Source: Streptomyces aureoverticillatus (GTDB lineage Bacteria > Actinomycetota > Actinomycetes > Streptomycetales > Streptomycetaceae). From it: a DNA stretch of 64,000 nucleotides. Positions 36,493 to 45,104 of the stretch are shown in pieces; the first letter of the stretch is position 1; the number at the start of each line of letters is the position of its first letter. The notes under the pieces were generated by a model. The model made no database searches. It had not been told where the DNA came from and saw only the letters and a list, made by a program, of their open reading frames with translations. A program made the translations under genes and the position numbers. The stretch lies in contig NZ_BMSY01000003.1 in the NCBI RefSeq assembly GCF_014649395.1, positions 744,001-808,000 on the forward strand, written 5' to 3'.

Positions 36493-38025
36493 CTATTTGT
36501 CCCACTTGTCCGGAAGTTGGAGCATCGGATAGCTCCCGGTGTTCGTCGGCGCGTGCTCCGGCAGCCACAGCACCGCCACCGCCCCCTCGGCGGCCTCGTC
36601 GGGCGCGGCGCCCGGCGGGCGGATGTTGCGGAAGGTCAGGCGCGCGCCGAGCACCCGCGCCTGGCCCGCCGCGATCGTCAGGCCCAGGCCGTGCCCGCGG
36701 CCCGCGCGGTCCGCGGAGCCGGTGCGGAAGCGGCTCGGCCCCTCGGCGAGCAGGGCCTCGGGGAAGCCGGGCCCGTGGTCGCGCACCCGCACCACGCGGC
36801 CCTCGACGCTGACCTCGATGGGCGGCTTGCCGTGCTTGGCGGCGTTGGCGACGAGGTTGCCGAGGATGCGCTCCAGGCGGCGCGGGTCGGTGGTGACCAC
36901 CGACTCGTGCACGACCGTGACCCGCACGTCATGGCTCAGCACGGCCATGCGGCGGCTGACGAACTCGCCGAGCGTGATGTCCTGCAGCTCGGCCCGCTCG
37001 GACGCGGAGTCGAGCCGGGCCACTTCCAGTACGTCCTCGACGAGCGTGCGCATCGCCTGGGCGCGGTCCTTGACCAGCTCGGTCGGCCGGCCGGGCGGCA
37101 GCAGTTCGGCCGCCGTGAGCAGCCCGGTCACCGGTGTGCGCAGCTCGTGCGCGATGTCGGCGGTGACCCGGCGCTCGGCCTCCAGGCGCTGCTTGAGGGC
37201 GTCGGCCATGGCGTCCACGGCCTGCGCGAGATCGTCGGTCTCGTCGCGTACGTAGCCGCCGATGGCCTCTTGTACGGTCACGTCGGTCTGGCCCTGCGCC
37301 ACCTCGCCCGCGGCCGTCGCCGCCTTGCGCAGCCGCCGCGCTATCTGGCCGCCGATGAGCACGCCGATGGCGCCGCCGCCGAACACGACCGCGATGGAGC
37401 CGATGACGAGGGCCTGGTCGAGGTCCTTCATGATGGCGGCGCTGCGGTCGGTGAAGGGGGAGTGCACCGACAGGACACGGCCGTTGCTCAGCGGCACCGC
37501 GCCCCAGATGTCCGGTTGGCCGTTGGCGTGCTCCTGCACGTAGGTGGCCCGGCGGCCGGTGAGGACCTTGTGCCGCAGTTCCTTGGGGAGCTTCGGGTCG
37601 TCGATCTTGGCGCCGTAGACGGCGGACGTGGTGCCCCGCGAATCGAAGGTGCGCTGGGCGATCTGCACGCGTTCGTCCTGGAGGTCGCGGGCGTTGTCGA
37701 GCATCGACACCCAGGCGGCGTTGTGCACGACGAGGCTCAGCGCCACCGCGACCAGCGCGCCGACCAGGCCGATGGCGGCAGCGATCTTCCAGCGCACGCC
37801 CGTGCGCAGCCGCGTACCGAGCAGCTCCCGCAGCCCCTGCGGGCGCAGCAGTTCCCGCAGCCCGCGCCCCCGCAGCCGCGCGCGCGGCCGGCCGCCCGGA
37901 GCGCCACCCGGCGCTGTGCTCGGCGCGGACACCCTGTTCACGCCCGCTTTCATGCCCCCGCCCATGGCAGACCCCTGTCCCCCGCCCATGGCAGACCTCT
38001 GTGTTCCCGCATGCCGCAAGCTCAC
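36493..38025 (-). CDS. cseC: Cell-envelope stress sensor histidine kinase CseC
   Basis: CseC senses cell-wall damage and phosphorylates CseB, which activates sigE. The 510-residue protein has a Gly/Arg/Pro-rich cytoplasmic tail, first membrane helix (81-101), an extracytoplasmic sensor (102-205), second helix (206-226), HAMP region (227-285), the phospho-His293 in ADIAHELRTPVTG, and an HATPase domain with RVRDHGPGFPEALL and GHGLGLTIA. The GTG start overlaps the cseB stop (GTGA). Identification rests on the complete sigE-cseA-cseB-cseC gene order. Confidence 0.93.
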   Translation of the reverse strand: MSLRHAGTQRSAMGGGQGSAMGGGMKAGVNRVSAPSTAPGGAPGGRPRARLRGRGLRELLRPQGLRELLGTRLRTGVRWKIAAAIGLVGALVAVALSLVVHNAAWVSMLDNARDLQDERVQIAQRTFDSRGTTSAVYGAKIDDPKLPKELRHKVLTGRRATYVQEHANGQPDIWGAVPLSNGRVLSVHSPFTDRSAAIMKDLDQALVIGSIAVVFGGGAIGVLIGGQIARRLRKAATAAGEVAQGQTDVTVQEAIGGYVRDETDDLAQAVDAMADALKQRLEAERRVTADIAHELRTPVTGLLTAAELLPPGRPTELVKDRAQAMRTLVEDVLEVARLDSASERAELQDITLGEFVSRRMAVLSHDVRVTVVHESVVTTDPRRLERILGNLVANAAKHGKPPIEVSVEGRVVRVRDHGPGFPEALLAEGPSRFRTGSADRAGRGHGLGLTIAAGQARVLGARLTFRNIRPPGAAPDEAAEGAVAVLWLPEHAPTNTGSYPMLQLPDKWDK

Positions 38026-38735
38026 GCCTTGAGCTTGTAGCCGAACCCGCGGACCGTCTCGATGCGGTCCTGCCCCACCTTTGTCCGCAGCCGCTGCACA
38101 TGCACGTCGACCACGCGCGTGTCGCCGCCCCAGCCGTAGTCCCAGACGCGCTCCAGGAGCTTGTCGCGGGACAGGACCGTGCCGGGCGCGGACGAGAATT
38201 CGAGCAGCAGCCGCATCTCGGTGGGCGTCAGCGCGACCGGCTCGCCGCCGCGGCGCACCTCCATGCCCTCGGTGTCGATCTCCAGATCGCCGAAGGTCAG
38301 CACGCCGCCGTCGGGGGTCTCGCTCTTCTCCGCGGCGGGCGCGGCCGAGCCGGGCCCGCTGGCGTGCCCGAAGCGCCGCAGCACGGCGCGGATGCGGGCC
38401 ACCAGGACGGCGCCGTCGAACGGCTTGGTCACGTAGTCGTCGGCGCCCGCCTCCAGGCCGAGCACGACGTCGATCGAGTCGGCGCGCGCCGACAGCATGA
38501 TCACCGGCACCGTCGACTCGTCGCGGATGCGGCGGCAGAGGCTGACGCCGTCCAGGCCGGGCACCATCACGTCGAGCAGCGCGATGTCGGGACGGTTCGC
38601 CCGGAACGCCTCCAGGCCCGACAGGCCGTCGGGCATGGCGGTGACCACGAAGCCGTCGCGCTCCAGGGCGAGCTGCGTGGCCTCGCGGATGACGTCGTCG
38701 TCCTCGACGAACAGGACATGGGTGTGTTCTGCCAT
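38022..38735 (-). CDS. cseB: Response regulator CseB
   Basis: The 237-residue OmpR/PhoB-type regulator has a receiver domain with VLFVEDDDVIREATQLALER and phospho-acceptor Asp55 in IALLDVMVPG, and a winged-helix DNA-binding domain with TPTEMRLLLEFSSAPGTVLS and RVWDYGWGGDTRVVDVHVQR. In S. coelicolor CseB drives the sigE promoter. It is coupled to cseC by a four-base overlap and separated from cseA by 85 bp that contain a G-rich tract. Confidence 0.94.
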   Translation of the reverse strand: MAEHTHVLFVEDDDVIREATQLALERDGFVVTAMPDGLSGLEAFRANRPDIALLDVMVPGLDGVSLCRRIRDESTVPVIMLSARADSIDVVLGLEAGADDYVTKPFDGAVLVARIRAVLRRFGHASGPGSAAPAAEKSETPDGGVLTFGDLEIDTEGMEVRRGGEPVALTPTEMRLLLEFSSAPGTVLSRDKLLERVWDYGWGGDTRVVDVHVQRLRTKVGQDRIETVRGFGYKLKA

Positions 38736-38768
38736 CGGGTGCTCTCAGTTCCGCTCAGTTCAGGGATC

Positions 38769-38809
38769 GGGGGCTTCGGGGGCTTTGGGGGCTTCGGGGT
38801 TTTCCGGGG
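38769..38809 (+). other. G-quadruplex-like tract between cseA and cseB
   Basis: Five runs of four to five G (38769-38773, 38778-38782, 38787-38791, 38796-38799, 38806-38809) are separated by loops of four, four, four and six bases. The G-rich strand is the template strand of the cse genes. Confidence 0.65.
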
Positions 38810-38820
38810 CCCGGTGGGCG

Positions 38821-39489
38821 TCAGTTCTCCGTCGGGGCGGAGTGGTCGCCGCTCACCGCGCTGCTGTAGTTGTTGCGCGTGCGTTCCGTCTCGGCGAAGT
38901 GACCGTCCGTCCAGCGGTACGTGATGATCTCTTCTCCGGTCGGGTCCGACACCGAGCCGTCCTTGCCGAACAGCTGCTTGCTGACGACCAGGTCGCCGCG
39001 GTCTATCTCGGCGTAGACGGGAGGCTGCTCGTCGGCGAAGACATTCTCGTACTTCTTGCCGTCGGGGCGGTATACGTAACTGCCGATGCCCACCCTGTCG
39101 TCGCAGGTCAGAACATTCACGACGACGTCGGCGGAGGCTGCGCCGGTCAGGTTGCCGTAGGAGACGTCCACCGGATACTCGTCGGCGGAGCACGGCTTCA
39201 GGTCGCTCTTGACGGCCATGCTGACCTTCGGGTCGTCCTTGACCATCCGGACCGCGTCGACGCTCTTCGGGGTCGGCGACGGGGAGGCCGAGTGCGAGGT
39301 GGGGGGCATGGCACCGACGCGGGCCGGACCCTCGTCCCGGGTGCCGGAGCCGCCCGTGGAGCAGCCGGTGAGGGCGACCAAAAGGCCGAGGGCGGCGAGC
39401 ACGGCCACCGCCGTGCTCCCCGCCTTGCACTCTTTTGCCGCTCTTGTGGCCCGGCGCCTTCGTCCGGTCCGGGCACTCAGGCCGCGCAA
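38821..39489 (-). CDS. cseA: Envelope-stress lipoprotein CseA
   Basis: CseA is the extracytoplasmic lipoprotein that dampens the SigE-CseBC response. The 222-residue product has a strongly basic N-terminus (RTGRRRRATRAAKECK), a hydrophobic segment and a lipobox LTGC (Cys43), followed by a Ser/Gly linker and a soluble domain. Its start is a TTG 13 bases inside the end of sigE; no later ATG or GTG precedes the signal sequence, so this is the only workable start in the frame. The overlap implies translational coupling to sigE. Confidence 0.87.
   Translation of the reverse strand: MRGLSARTGRRRRATRAAKECKAGSTAVAVLAALGLLVALTGCSTGGSGTRDEGPARVGAMPPTSHSASPSPTPKSVDAVRMVKDDPKVSMAVKSDLKPCSADEYPVDVSYGNLTGAASADVVVNVLTCDDRVGIGSYVYRPDGKKYENVFADEQPPVYAEIDRGDLVVSKQLFGKDGSVSDPTGEEIITYRWTDGHFAETERTRNNYSSAVSGDHSAPTEN
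39398..39419 (-). terminator. Candidate partial terminator downstream of sigE
   Basis: A perfect nine-bp stem gagcacggc/gccgtgctc with a four-base loop lies about 60 bp after the sigE stop, inside cseA, and is followed 11 bp later on the transcribed strand by tttt. In S. coelicolor most sigE transcripts are reported to stop just after sigE; this hairpin could do that here. Confidence 0.35.
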
Positions 39490-40037
39490 CGCTCCCGCTC
39501 CTCACGTTCGAGCACGCGCGCGGCGGTTCCGGCCGACGTCTCGTCGGCGTTCCGGCTCTCCAGCTCCTGACGGAGCCGTGCGAGCGCCCGGTGCAGCGTG
39601 CTCTTGACCGTGCCGGCCGACATGCCAAGCGCGGCGGCCGTCTCCTCAGTGGACATCTGCTCCCAGTGTCGCAGCACGACGACGCTGCGCTGCTTCGGGG
39701 CGAGCACCTTCATGATGTCCATCAGCAGGGCGCGGTCCGCGTGCTGCTCGGTGGAGTCGTCCACGGAGGCGTCCGGGAGCTGCTCGGTGGGCACCTCTTC
39801 GAGCTTGCGGGCGCGCCACCACTCGGTCCGCGTGTTGATCATGACGCGGCGCAGATAGGCGTCCGCGAGGCGCTTGTCGGCTATGCCGTCCCAGCGGCCG
39901 TAGGTCCGCACGAGCGCCGTCTGCAGCAGGTCCTGCGCGTCGACCGGGTCCGGGACGAGCCGCCGGGCGCTGCGCAGCAGGGCATCCTGCCGAGTGCGGA
40001 CGTACTCTTCGAACTCGAGCACCTCGCCGTGCGCCAT
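39477..40037 (-). CDS. sigE: ECF sigma factor SigE
   Basis: SigE directs transcription of cell-envelope genes under wall stress. The 186-residue protein has sigma region 2 (LEFEEYVRTRQDALLRSARR, ADAYLRRVMINTRTEWWRAR) and region 4 (LAPKQRSVVVLRHWEQMSTE, ALGMSAGTVKSTLHRALARL). It belongs to the SigE/SigM-like group with no cognate anti-sigma gene; control is through CseB/CseC instead. The ATG has a ggagg ribosome site eight bases upstream. cseA, cseB and cseC follow on the same strand. Confidence 0.95.
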   Translation of the reverse strand: MAHGEVLEFEEYVRTRQDALLRSARRLVPDPVDAQDLLQTALVRTYGRWDGIADKRLADAYLRRVMINTRTEWWRARKLEEVPTEQLPDASVDDSTEQHADRALLMDIMKVLAPKQRSVVVLRHWEQMSTEETAAALGMSAGTVKSTLHRALARLRQELESRNADETSAGTAARVLEREERERCAA

Positions 40038-40135
40038 TCCAACCGCCTCCGTTCCCGTTCATCCCCGGCTGTCCCCGGTCGATTCCGGTGAGCCTCGCGA
40101 CCGCTGATCCCTTGCCTGTGCGGTACGGGAATGAA

Positions 40136-40163
40136 GTTACGGAGGCCGTGTCACGGCGTTGTG
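40136..40163 (-). promoter_or_regulatory. Candidate sigE promoter
   Basis: On the transcribed strand CACAAC, 16 bases, CGTAAC fits the loose AAC / CGT pattern of ECF-type promoters and would start transcription about 90 bases before the sigE ATG. The rest of the 300-bp gap between mutY and sigE shows no gene. The match is weak and the assignment tentative. Confidence 0.28.
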
Positions 40164-40337
40164 CGGAGCAGCCAGCGGCGGGCGCACGGCTGTACGTCGG
40201 TTGTGTAACAGAGGTAGGGAAGACGTAAACCGGCAGGTGGGTGTGGGGGCAGATGCCCTTTATGTCGGCGGTTTGGCCGGTGTTTCGCAGGCGACGGGTG
40301 GATGCCGCCTGCGACGGACGGGGTGCCGCGGGGCGGC

Positions 40338-41270
40338 TCAGGTCAGCGGCAGCCGGTAGAACCCGTCCGGCAGCGGCTCCACGAGCCCGTCCGAGACCAG
40401 GCCGTCCAGGGCGCGGGCCCGCTGCACCGGCTCGTCCCACACCCGGTCGAGCACGGACTGCGGTACGGGCGAGACGGCCTCGCGCAGCACGGCGAGCAGC
40501 TTGCCGCGGACCTGGCGGTCGGTGCCGGCGTACGTCTGGCCGCGGCGCGCGGGCCCCACGTGCGCGGGCTTGCCCGCCCTCAGCCAGGCGCACTGCGCGG
40601 CCAGCGGGCAGCGGCCGCAGTCCTCGTTCTTGGCGGTGCACACCAGGGCGCCCAGCTCCATGGAGGCGGCGGCCCAGCGGGAGGCGGTGCGCTCGTCCTC
40701 GGGCAGCAGGGCACGGGCGAGCTTGCGCTCGGCGGCGGTGGTGGCGTTCGGCGGGTACTGCGCGCCGGTCACGGCCCGCGCGAACACCCTGCGCACGTTG
40801 GTGTCGAGCACGGCGTGCCGCTGCCCGTACGCGAACGACGCCACGGCCGCCGCGGTGTACTCGCCGATGCCCGGCAGCGCGAGGAGCTGCGCGTGCTGTG
40901 CCGGTACGTCGCCGCCGTGCCGCTCCGTTATGGCGACGGCGGCCCCGTGCAGCCGCAGCGCCCGCCGCGGATATCCGAGCCGCCCCCAGGCGCGCACGGC
41001 CTCGCCGGGCGCCTCCTTGGCGAGGTCGGCGGGGCGCGGCCAGCGGGCGAGCCACTGCTCGTACACCGGGAGCACGCGGCTCACCGGCGTCTGCTGCAGC
41101 ATGAACTCGCTGACCATGACCCCCCAGGGCCCGGCGTCCTCGCGCCGCCACGGCAGATCGCGCGCGTTGGCCTCGAACCAGGCGATGACGGGTGAGTGGA
41201 ACTGCTCATCCAGCGAACGGGCGTCGGCGGTGCCGTCGCTGACGAGATCGGCGGCGAGTGCGGTCGGCAT
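40338..41270 (-). CDS. mutY: A/G-specific adenine DNA glycosylase
   Basis: MutY removes adenine mispaired with 8-oxoguanine. The 310-residue protein has the catalytic Glu55 in VMVSEFMLQQT, the helix-hairpin-helix LPGIGEYTAAAV, catalytic Asp156 in LDTNVRRV, and a [4Fe-4S] cluster loop with Cys211, 218, 221 and 227. After the cluster only about 80 residues remain; they look like a small winged-helix-type tail and not the NUDIX-like domain that reads 8-oxoG in E. coli MutY. It lies 300 bp upstream of sigE on the same strand. Confidence 0.9.
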   Translation of the reverse strand: MPTALAADLVSDGTADARSLDEQFHSPVIAWFEANARDLPWRREDAGPWGVMVSEFMLQQTPVSRVLPVYEQWLARWPRPADLAKEAPGEAVRAWGRLGYPRRALRLHGAAVAITERHGGDVPAQHAQLLALPGIGEYTAAAVASFAYGQRHAVLDTNVRRVFARAVTGAQYPPNATTAAERKLARALLPEDERTASRWAAASMELGALVCTAKNEDCGRCPLAAQCAWLRAGKPAHVGPARRGQTYAGTDRQVRGKLLAVLREAVSPVPQSVLDRVWDEPVQRARALDGLVSDGLVEPLPDGFYRLPLT

Positions 41271-41319
41271 GCGGACGATCCTGCCACGGGGGCGGGGGGC
41301 CGCGGGCCAACGGCACGGC

Positions 41320-41511
41320 GCGCCCCGGTCCTGCCCCTTCCCGAAACCGGGGGCTCCGCCCCCGGACCCCCGCTATCGGCCTGAACGGCCTCGTCCTCAA
41401 ACGCCGGACGGGCTAGAACTCACCGGCACAATTTCAGCCCCTCCGGCGTTTGAGGAGCGGGGGTCTGGGGGCAGAGCCCCCAGTTTCGGGAAAGGGGCGG
41501 GACTGGGGCGC
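41320..41511. repeat. Dispersed palindromic repeat, full element B
   Basis: A large inverted repeat whose outer ends are gcgccccggtc and gactggggcgc and whose inner arms are cctcaaacgccggacgggct (41395-41414) and its one-mismatch complement (41436-41455). Between these, each half carries its own hairpin (ccgggggctccgcccccgg on the left). The same layout is seen at 52867-53040. It fills most of the 358-bp gap between the divergent mutY and kinase genes. Confidence 0.85.
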
Positions 41512-41628
41512 CCCCGCGAGGGCCGACCTCAGCCCGTCGACACGCCGCCCCATTCGTCCACGCGGGCGGGCGGAGACCTGACGATCGACAGGGGCGCCCA
41601 CCGCCGGACGGCAAGTAGCGTCGACGGC

Positions 41629-43323
41629 GTGAAGAGCCGACGCCCAGTGGACGCCGCCCTCTGGGCGGCCCTGGCCGTGCCCGCGGCGAGCGCCGACGCG
41701 ATCGGCCTGAACGAGCCCCGCCCCCTGTGGGCCCAGCTCACCGGCCTCGCCGTCCTGGTGGCCGCCGCCGCGACCTGGCGCACCCGCCCGGCCGCCGCCT
41801 TCCTCCTCGCCGCCGCCCTCGGCCTCACCGCGCCCGCCCTGTTCACCGCGTCGTACGGCCCCGCCCTGGCCGTCTTCGCCCTGCTCCTCGGCAAGCACGG
41901 CCCCCGCGCCCGCCCGGCCCTGCTCGCCTTCGCCGCGGTGTGGGCCGCGGGCACGGCCAGGATCGCGATCCGGGACGTGGACCCGACCGTGGAGTGGCTG
42001 GTGCTCACCGGCACGCTGCTGTTCGGCGCGGTCTTCCCCTGGCTCGCGGGCCGCTACTGGCGCCAGGGCCGGGAGCTGGCGGCGGCGGGCTGGGCCCGCG
42101 CGGACCAGCTCGAACGCGAGCAGCGCATCGTCGCCGACCGCGCCCGCCTGCGCGAACGCGCCCGCATCGCCCAGGACATGCACGACTCGCTGGGCCACGA
42201 ACTGAGCCTCATCGCGGTCCGCGCGGGCGCCCTCCAAGTGGCCCCCGACCTGCCGGACCACCACCAGGCCGCCGCGTCCGACCTGCGCGCGGCCGCCGCG
42301 GAGGCCACGGACCGGCTGCGCGCCATCATCGGCGTACTCCGCGACGAGGGCGACGAGACGGCGCCGCTGGCCCCGCCGGGCGAAACGGTGGAGCAACTGG
42401 TGGCGCGAGCGGCGGAGTCGGGCCTTCCGGTCCGATACGTGTCCGACGCTCCGGCCGGTCCCGGCGCTCCGGCCGGTCCCGGCGCTCCGGCCGGCCCCGG
42501 CGCCCGCAGCAGCCCTGACGCCCCTGCCGACCCCGACACCCCCGCCCACACCCGCCGCCTCGCGTACCGCGTGGTCCAGGAAGCCCTGACCAACGCCGCC
42601 AAATACGCCCCGGGCGCCCCCGTGACCGTGACGACGACCCACACGGACGTGGGCACGACGATCGAGGTCACCAACGCCCCGCCCCCGCACGGCGGTTCAC
42701 CCCGCGCCACGCGGCCGGGCACCGGCTCGGGCCTGGCCGACCTGCGCGCCCGGGTCACGACGCACGGCGGCACGCTGGCCGCGGGCCCGCGCGACGGCGG
42801 CTTCCGCGTCACCGCGAGCCTTCCCGCGACCGGCCCGGCCCCGGGCACGACACCGACAACACCACCGAAAACACCACTGGCAACCCCACTGACAACACCA
42901 CCGACAACGCCCCCCGGCAGGGTCCTCGCCCACGCCCGCCGCCGCACGGCCCTCGCCTTCGGCGCCGCGGTCGCCACCGGAACCGTGCTCGTCGCCGGGG
43001 CCTTCGGCTGGTACGCGTACACCAAGACGCACTCCGTCCTGAAGCCCGCCGACTACGCGGCCCTGCGCGTCGGCCAGCCGCAGTCCGAGGTCGCCGCCGC
43101 GCTGCCGGACCGCAGCGTCACCGACCCGCCCGCCGAGCGCGCGCCGACCCCGCCGCCCCCGGGCGCCGACTGCCGCTACTACCGCTCCAGCGGACAGCTC
43201 TTCACCTCCCTCACTCACTACAGGCTCTGCTTCGACGACGGAAGGCTGGTGGACAAGACGGTGATCCCCAAGGCGGGCACGGAACACAAGGCGGGCACGG
43301 AACACAAGGAGGGGTCGCGGTGA
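41629..43323 (+). CDS. NarL-class sensor histidine kinase with extra C-terminal membrane-anchored domain
   Basis: The first 400 residues are a normal DesK/NarL-type kinase: several membrane helices (10-140), coiled linker, HisKA_3 with His185 in AQDMHDSLGHELSLI, and an HATPase interrupted by a PAGPGA repeat (275-292). Unusually, the protein continues through a Thr/Pro repeat (407-430), another membrane helix (about 440-462) and a domain of about 90 residues with PADYAALRVGQPQSEVAAAL and two Cys (515, 534) that recalls SmpA/BamE-like modules. That domain would lie outside the cell. The GTG start follows the repeat element. The stop overlaps the regulator gene. Confidence 0.83.
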   Translation: MKSRRPVDAALWAALAVPAASADAIGLNEPRPLWAQLTGLAVLVAAAATWRTRPAAAFLLAAALGLTAPALFTASYGPALAVFALLLGKHGPRARPALLAFAAVWAAGTARIAIRDVDPTVEWLVLTGTLLFGAVFPWLAGRYWRQGRELAAAGWARADQLEREQRIVADRARLRERARIAQDMHDSLGHELSLIAVRAGALQVAPDLPDHHQAAASDLRAAAAEATDRLRAIIGVLRDEGDETAPLAPPGETVEQLVARAAESGLPVRYVSDAPAGPGAPAGPGAPAGPGARSSPDAPADPDTPAHTRRLAYRVVQEALTNAAKYAPGAPVTVTTTHTDVGTTIEVTNAPPPHGGSPRATRPGTGSGLADLRARVTTHGGTLAAGPRDGGFRVTASLPATGPAPGTTPTTPPKTPLATPLTTPPTTPPGRVLAHARRRTALAFGAAVATGTVLVAGAFGWYAYTKTHSVLKPADYAALRVGQPQSEVAAALPDRSVTDPPAERAPTPPPPGADCRYYRSSGQLFTSLTHYRLCFDDGRLVDKTVIPKAGTEHKAGTEHKEGSR

Positions 43324-43994
43324 TCCGGGTCCTGCTGGCGGACGACGAGGCGATGCTCCGCGCGGGCGTGAGCGCCATCCTCGCGGCGGGCCCGGACATC
43401 GAGGTGGTCGCCCAGGCCGCCGACGGCCGCGAGGCGGTCGACCTGGCCCGGGCCCACCGCCCCGACGTCGCGCTCCTGGACATCCGCATGCCGCGCCTGG
43501 ACGGCCTGGCGGCGGCCGAGGAGATCGTACGGACGCTGCCGGGCACCGCGGTCGCCATGCTCACCACGTTCTCCGAGGACGCGTACGTCGCGCGGGCGCT
43601 CGGCGGCGGCGCCACCGGCTTCCTGCTGAAGTCCGGCGACCCGCACGAACTCATCGCGGGCGTCCGGGCGGTGGCGAGCGGCGCCGCGTTCCTCTCGCCG
43701 CGCGTCGCGCGGCAGGTGATCGACGGCTACGGCCCGCGCCGCCTGGTGCGCGGCGCCGAAGCACGCGCCCGCGTCGCGGTTCTGACGCCGCGCGAGCGCG
43801 AGGTGCTCGCCCTGGTCGGCGCGGGCCTGTCCAACCCGGAGATCGCCGCGCGCCTCCACCTCGTGGAGGGCACGGTCAAGGCGTACGTGAGCGCGGTCCT
43901 CGACCGCCTGGAGGTCAAGAACCGCGTCCAGGCGGCGGTCGTCGCGTACGAAGCGGGCCTGGTCGCGGACGACGGCGAGGCCGCGACGGCGTGA
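43320..43994 (+). CDS. NarL/FixJ-family response regulator
   Basis: The 224-residue product has receiver landmarks LLADDEAMLRAGVSAILAAG and phospho-acceptor Asp54 in ALLDIRMPRL, then a LuxR-type helix-turn-helix with LTPREREVLALVGAGLSNPE and EGTVKAYVSAVLDRLEVKNR. It is coupled to the preceding kinase by a GTGA overlap and is its obvious partner. No target is evident nearby. Confidence 0.92.
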   Translation: MIRVLLADDEAMLRAGVSAILAAGPDIEVVAQAADGREAVDLARAHRPDVALLDIRMPRLDGLAAAEEIVRTLPGTAVAMLTTFSEDAYVARALGGGATGFLLKSGDPHELIAGVRAVASGAAFLSPRVARQVIDGYGPRRLVRGAEARARVAVLTPREREVLALVGAGLSNPEIAARLHLVEGTVKAYVSAVLDRLEVKNRVQAAVVAYEAGLVADDGEAATA

Positions 43995-44003
43995 AGTCCC
44001 GCT

Positions 44004-44876
44004 TCAGGGACGGCCGTTGGGCTCCTCCGGACCGTACGAGGCCGGGTACTGCGGCTCGTACGGGGGCTGGTGCTGCGGCTCGTACTGCGGTTGGTGGCCC
44101 TGCTCCGGGCGTCGATGCAGCGCCATGGTCTGCTCGTGGGGGTGCTCCGCCGGGGAGTACTGGGCGTATGGGGGTTGCTGGGAGTACTGGGCGTACTGGG
44201 ACTGCTGGGACTGCTGCGTGTACTGGGCGTCCGCGTACGGGGCCGGAGCCTGCCGCACGGGCACGGTGGCCGCGCCCGGCCCCGCGAACCACCGCACCAC
44301 CCCGGTCCGCGACCCCCGCATCGCCTCCGTGATCCGCGTCACGGGCCGGCCCGCGAGGCGTACCACCAGGAAGGCCACGAGCGCGCCGAGGGCCAGGCCG
44401 ACGCCCACGTCGTGCGGGTAGTGCACGCCAACGAACACCCGCGAGAAGGCCATGAGCGCCGCCATCGGCAGCGTCAGGGCCGCTATCCGGGGCCAGGCGA
44501 GCGCGAGGCCCACGGCGGCGGCGCCGGCGATCGTCGAGTGGTTGCTCGGGAACGACCAGTCGCCGTGCGGCGGGCACTCGACGAGCGGCTTGAGCGCGCC
44601 GGACACGGCCCGGCACGGCCGTTCCTCGTCGACGAAGGACTTCACGGTCTCACTGATGACGTACGCGAGTGCCGTGCCGAGGGGCGCGAGGACCGCCACC
44701 GCGACGGCACGCGGGTCGCCGCCGCGCGCCCGCCACCAGGCGACGACGAACAGCACGCCGAAGAGCAGCAGGCCCAGCTCCGTCCACACCTCCGCGAGGT
44801 GCTGCACCCAGGTCGGCGTGTCATGGGCGAACTCGGTGACGTCTAGGTAGAGGCCGGAAGAATCCATGGTGTCCAT
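44004..44876 (-). CDS. PAP2-family membrane phosphatase
   Basis: The 290-residue protein has five or so membrane helices and the three-part phosphatase signature: KSFVDEERP, SFPSNHS and SRVFVGVHYPHD. Relatives dephosphorylate undecaprenyl pyrophosphate or phosphatidic-acid-type lipids at the outer face of the membrane. The C-terminal 90 residues are a Gln/Tyr/Pro-rich tail (YAQYSQQPPYAQYSPAEH) likely to be disordered. Two starts, 44876 and 44867, are equally plausible; neither has a clear ribosome site. Confidence 0.86.
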   Translation of the reverse strand: MDTMDSSGLYLDVTEFAHDTPTWVQHLAEVWTELGLLLFGVLFVVAWWRARGGDPRAVAVAVLAPLGTALAYVISETVKSFVDEERPCRAVSGALKPLVECPPHGDWSFPSNHSTIAGAAAVGLALAWPRIAALTLPMAALMAFSRVFVGVHYPHDVGVGLALGALVAFLVVRLAGRPVTRITEAMRGSRTGVVRWFAGPGAATVPVRQAPAPYADAQYTQQSQQSQYAQYSQQPPYAQYSPAEHPHEQTMALHRRPEQGHQPQYEPQHQPPYEPQYPASYGPEEPNGRP

Positions 44877-45104
44877 GATTACGGACGGTACGGAGTGGTC
44901 CGGACTCGTCACATCCAGCGATCGACGGATCACCGACCTGACGAAAGACAGGGGTGAGCAGCCGATCGACGGTGTCGCGGGGGTGTTTCAGGGGTAGGGC
45001 GCGGGCGCCCGGGCGGCTCCGCCCGGGATGATGATCCGCAAAAGTTGTGGCCTGAGGCGGCGGGTGGGGCAGGACAACGCCCGGTTCTCTCGTAAGGTTT
45101 GGGC

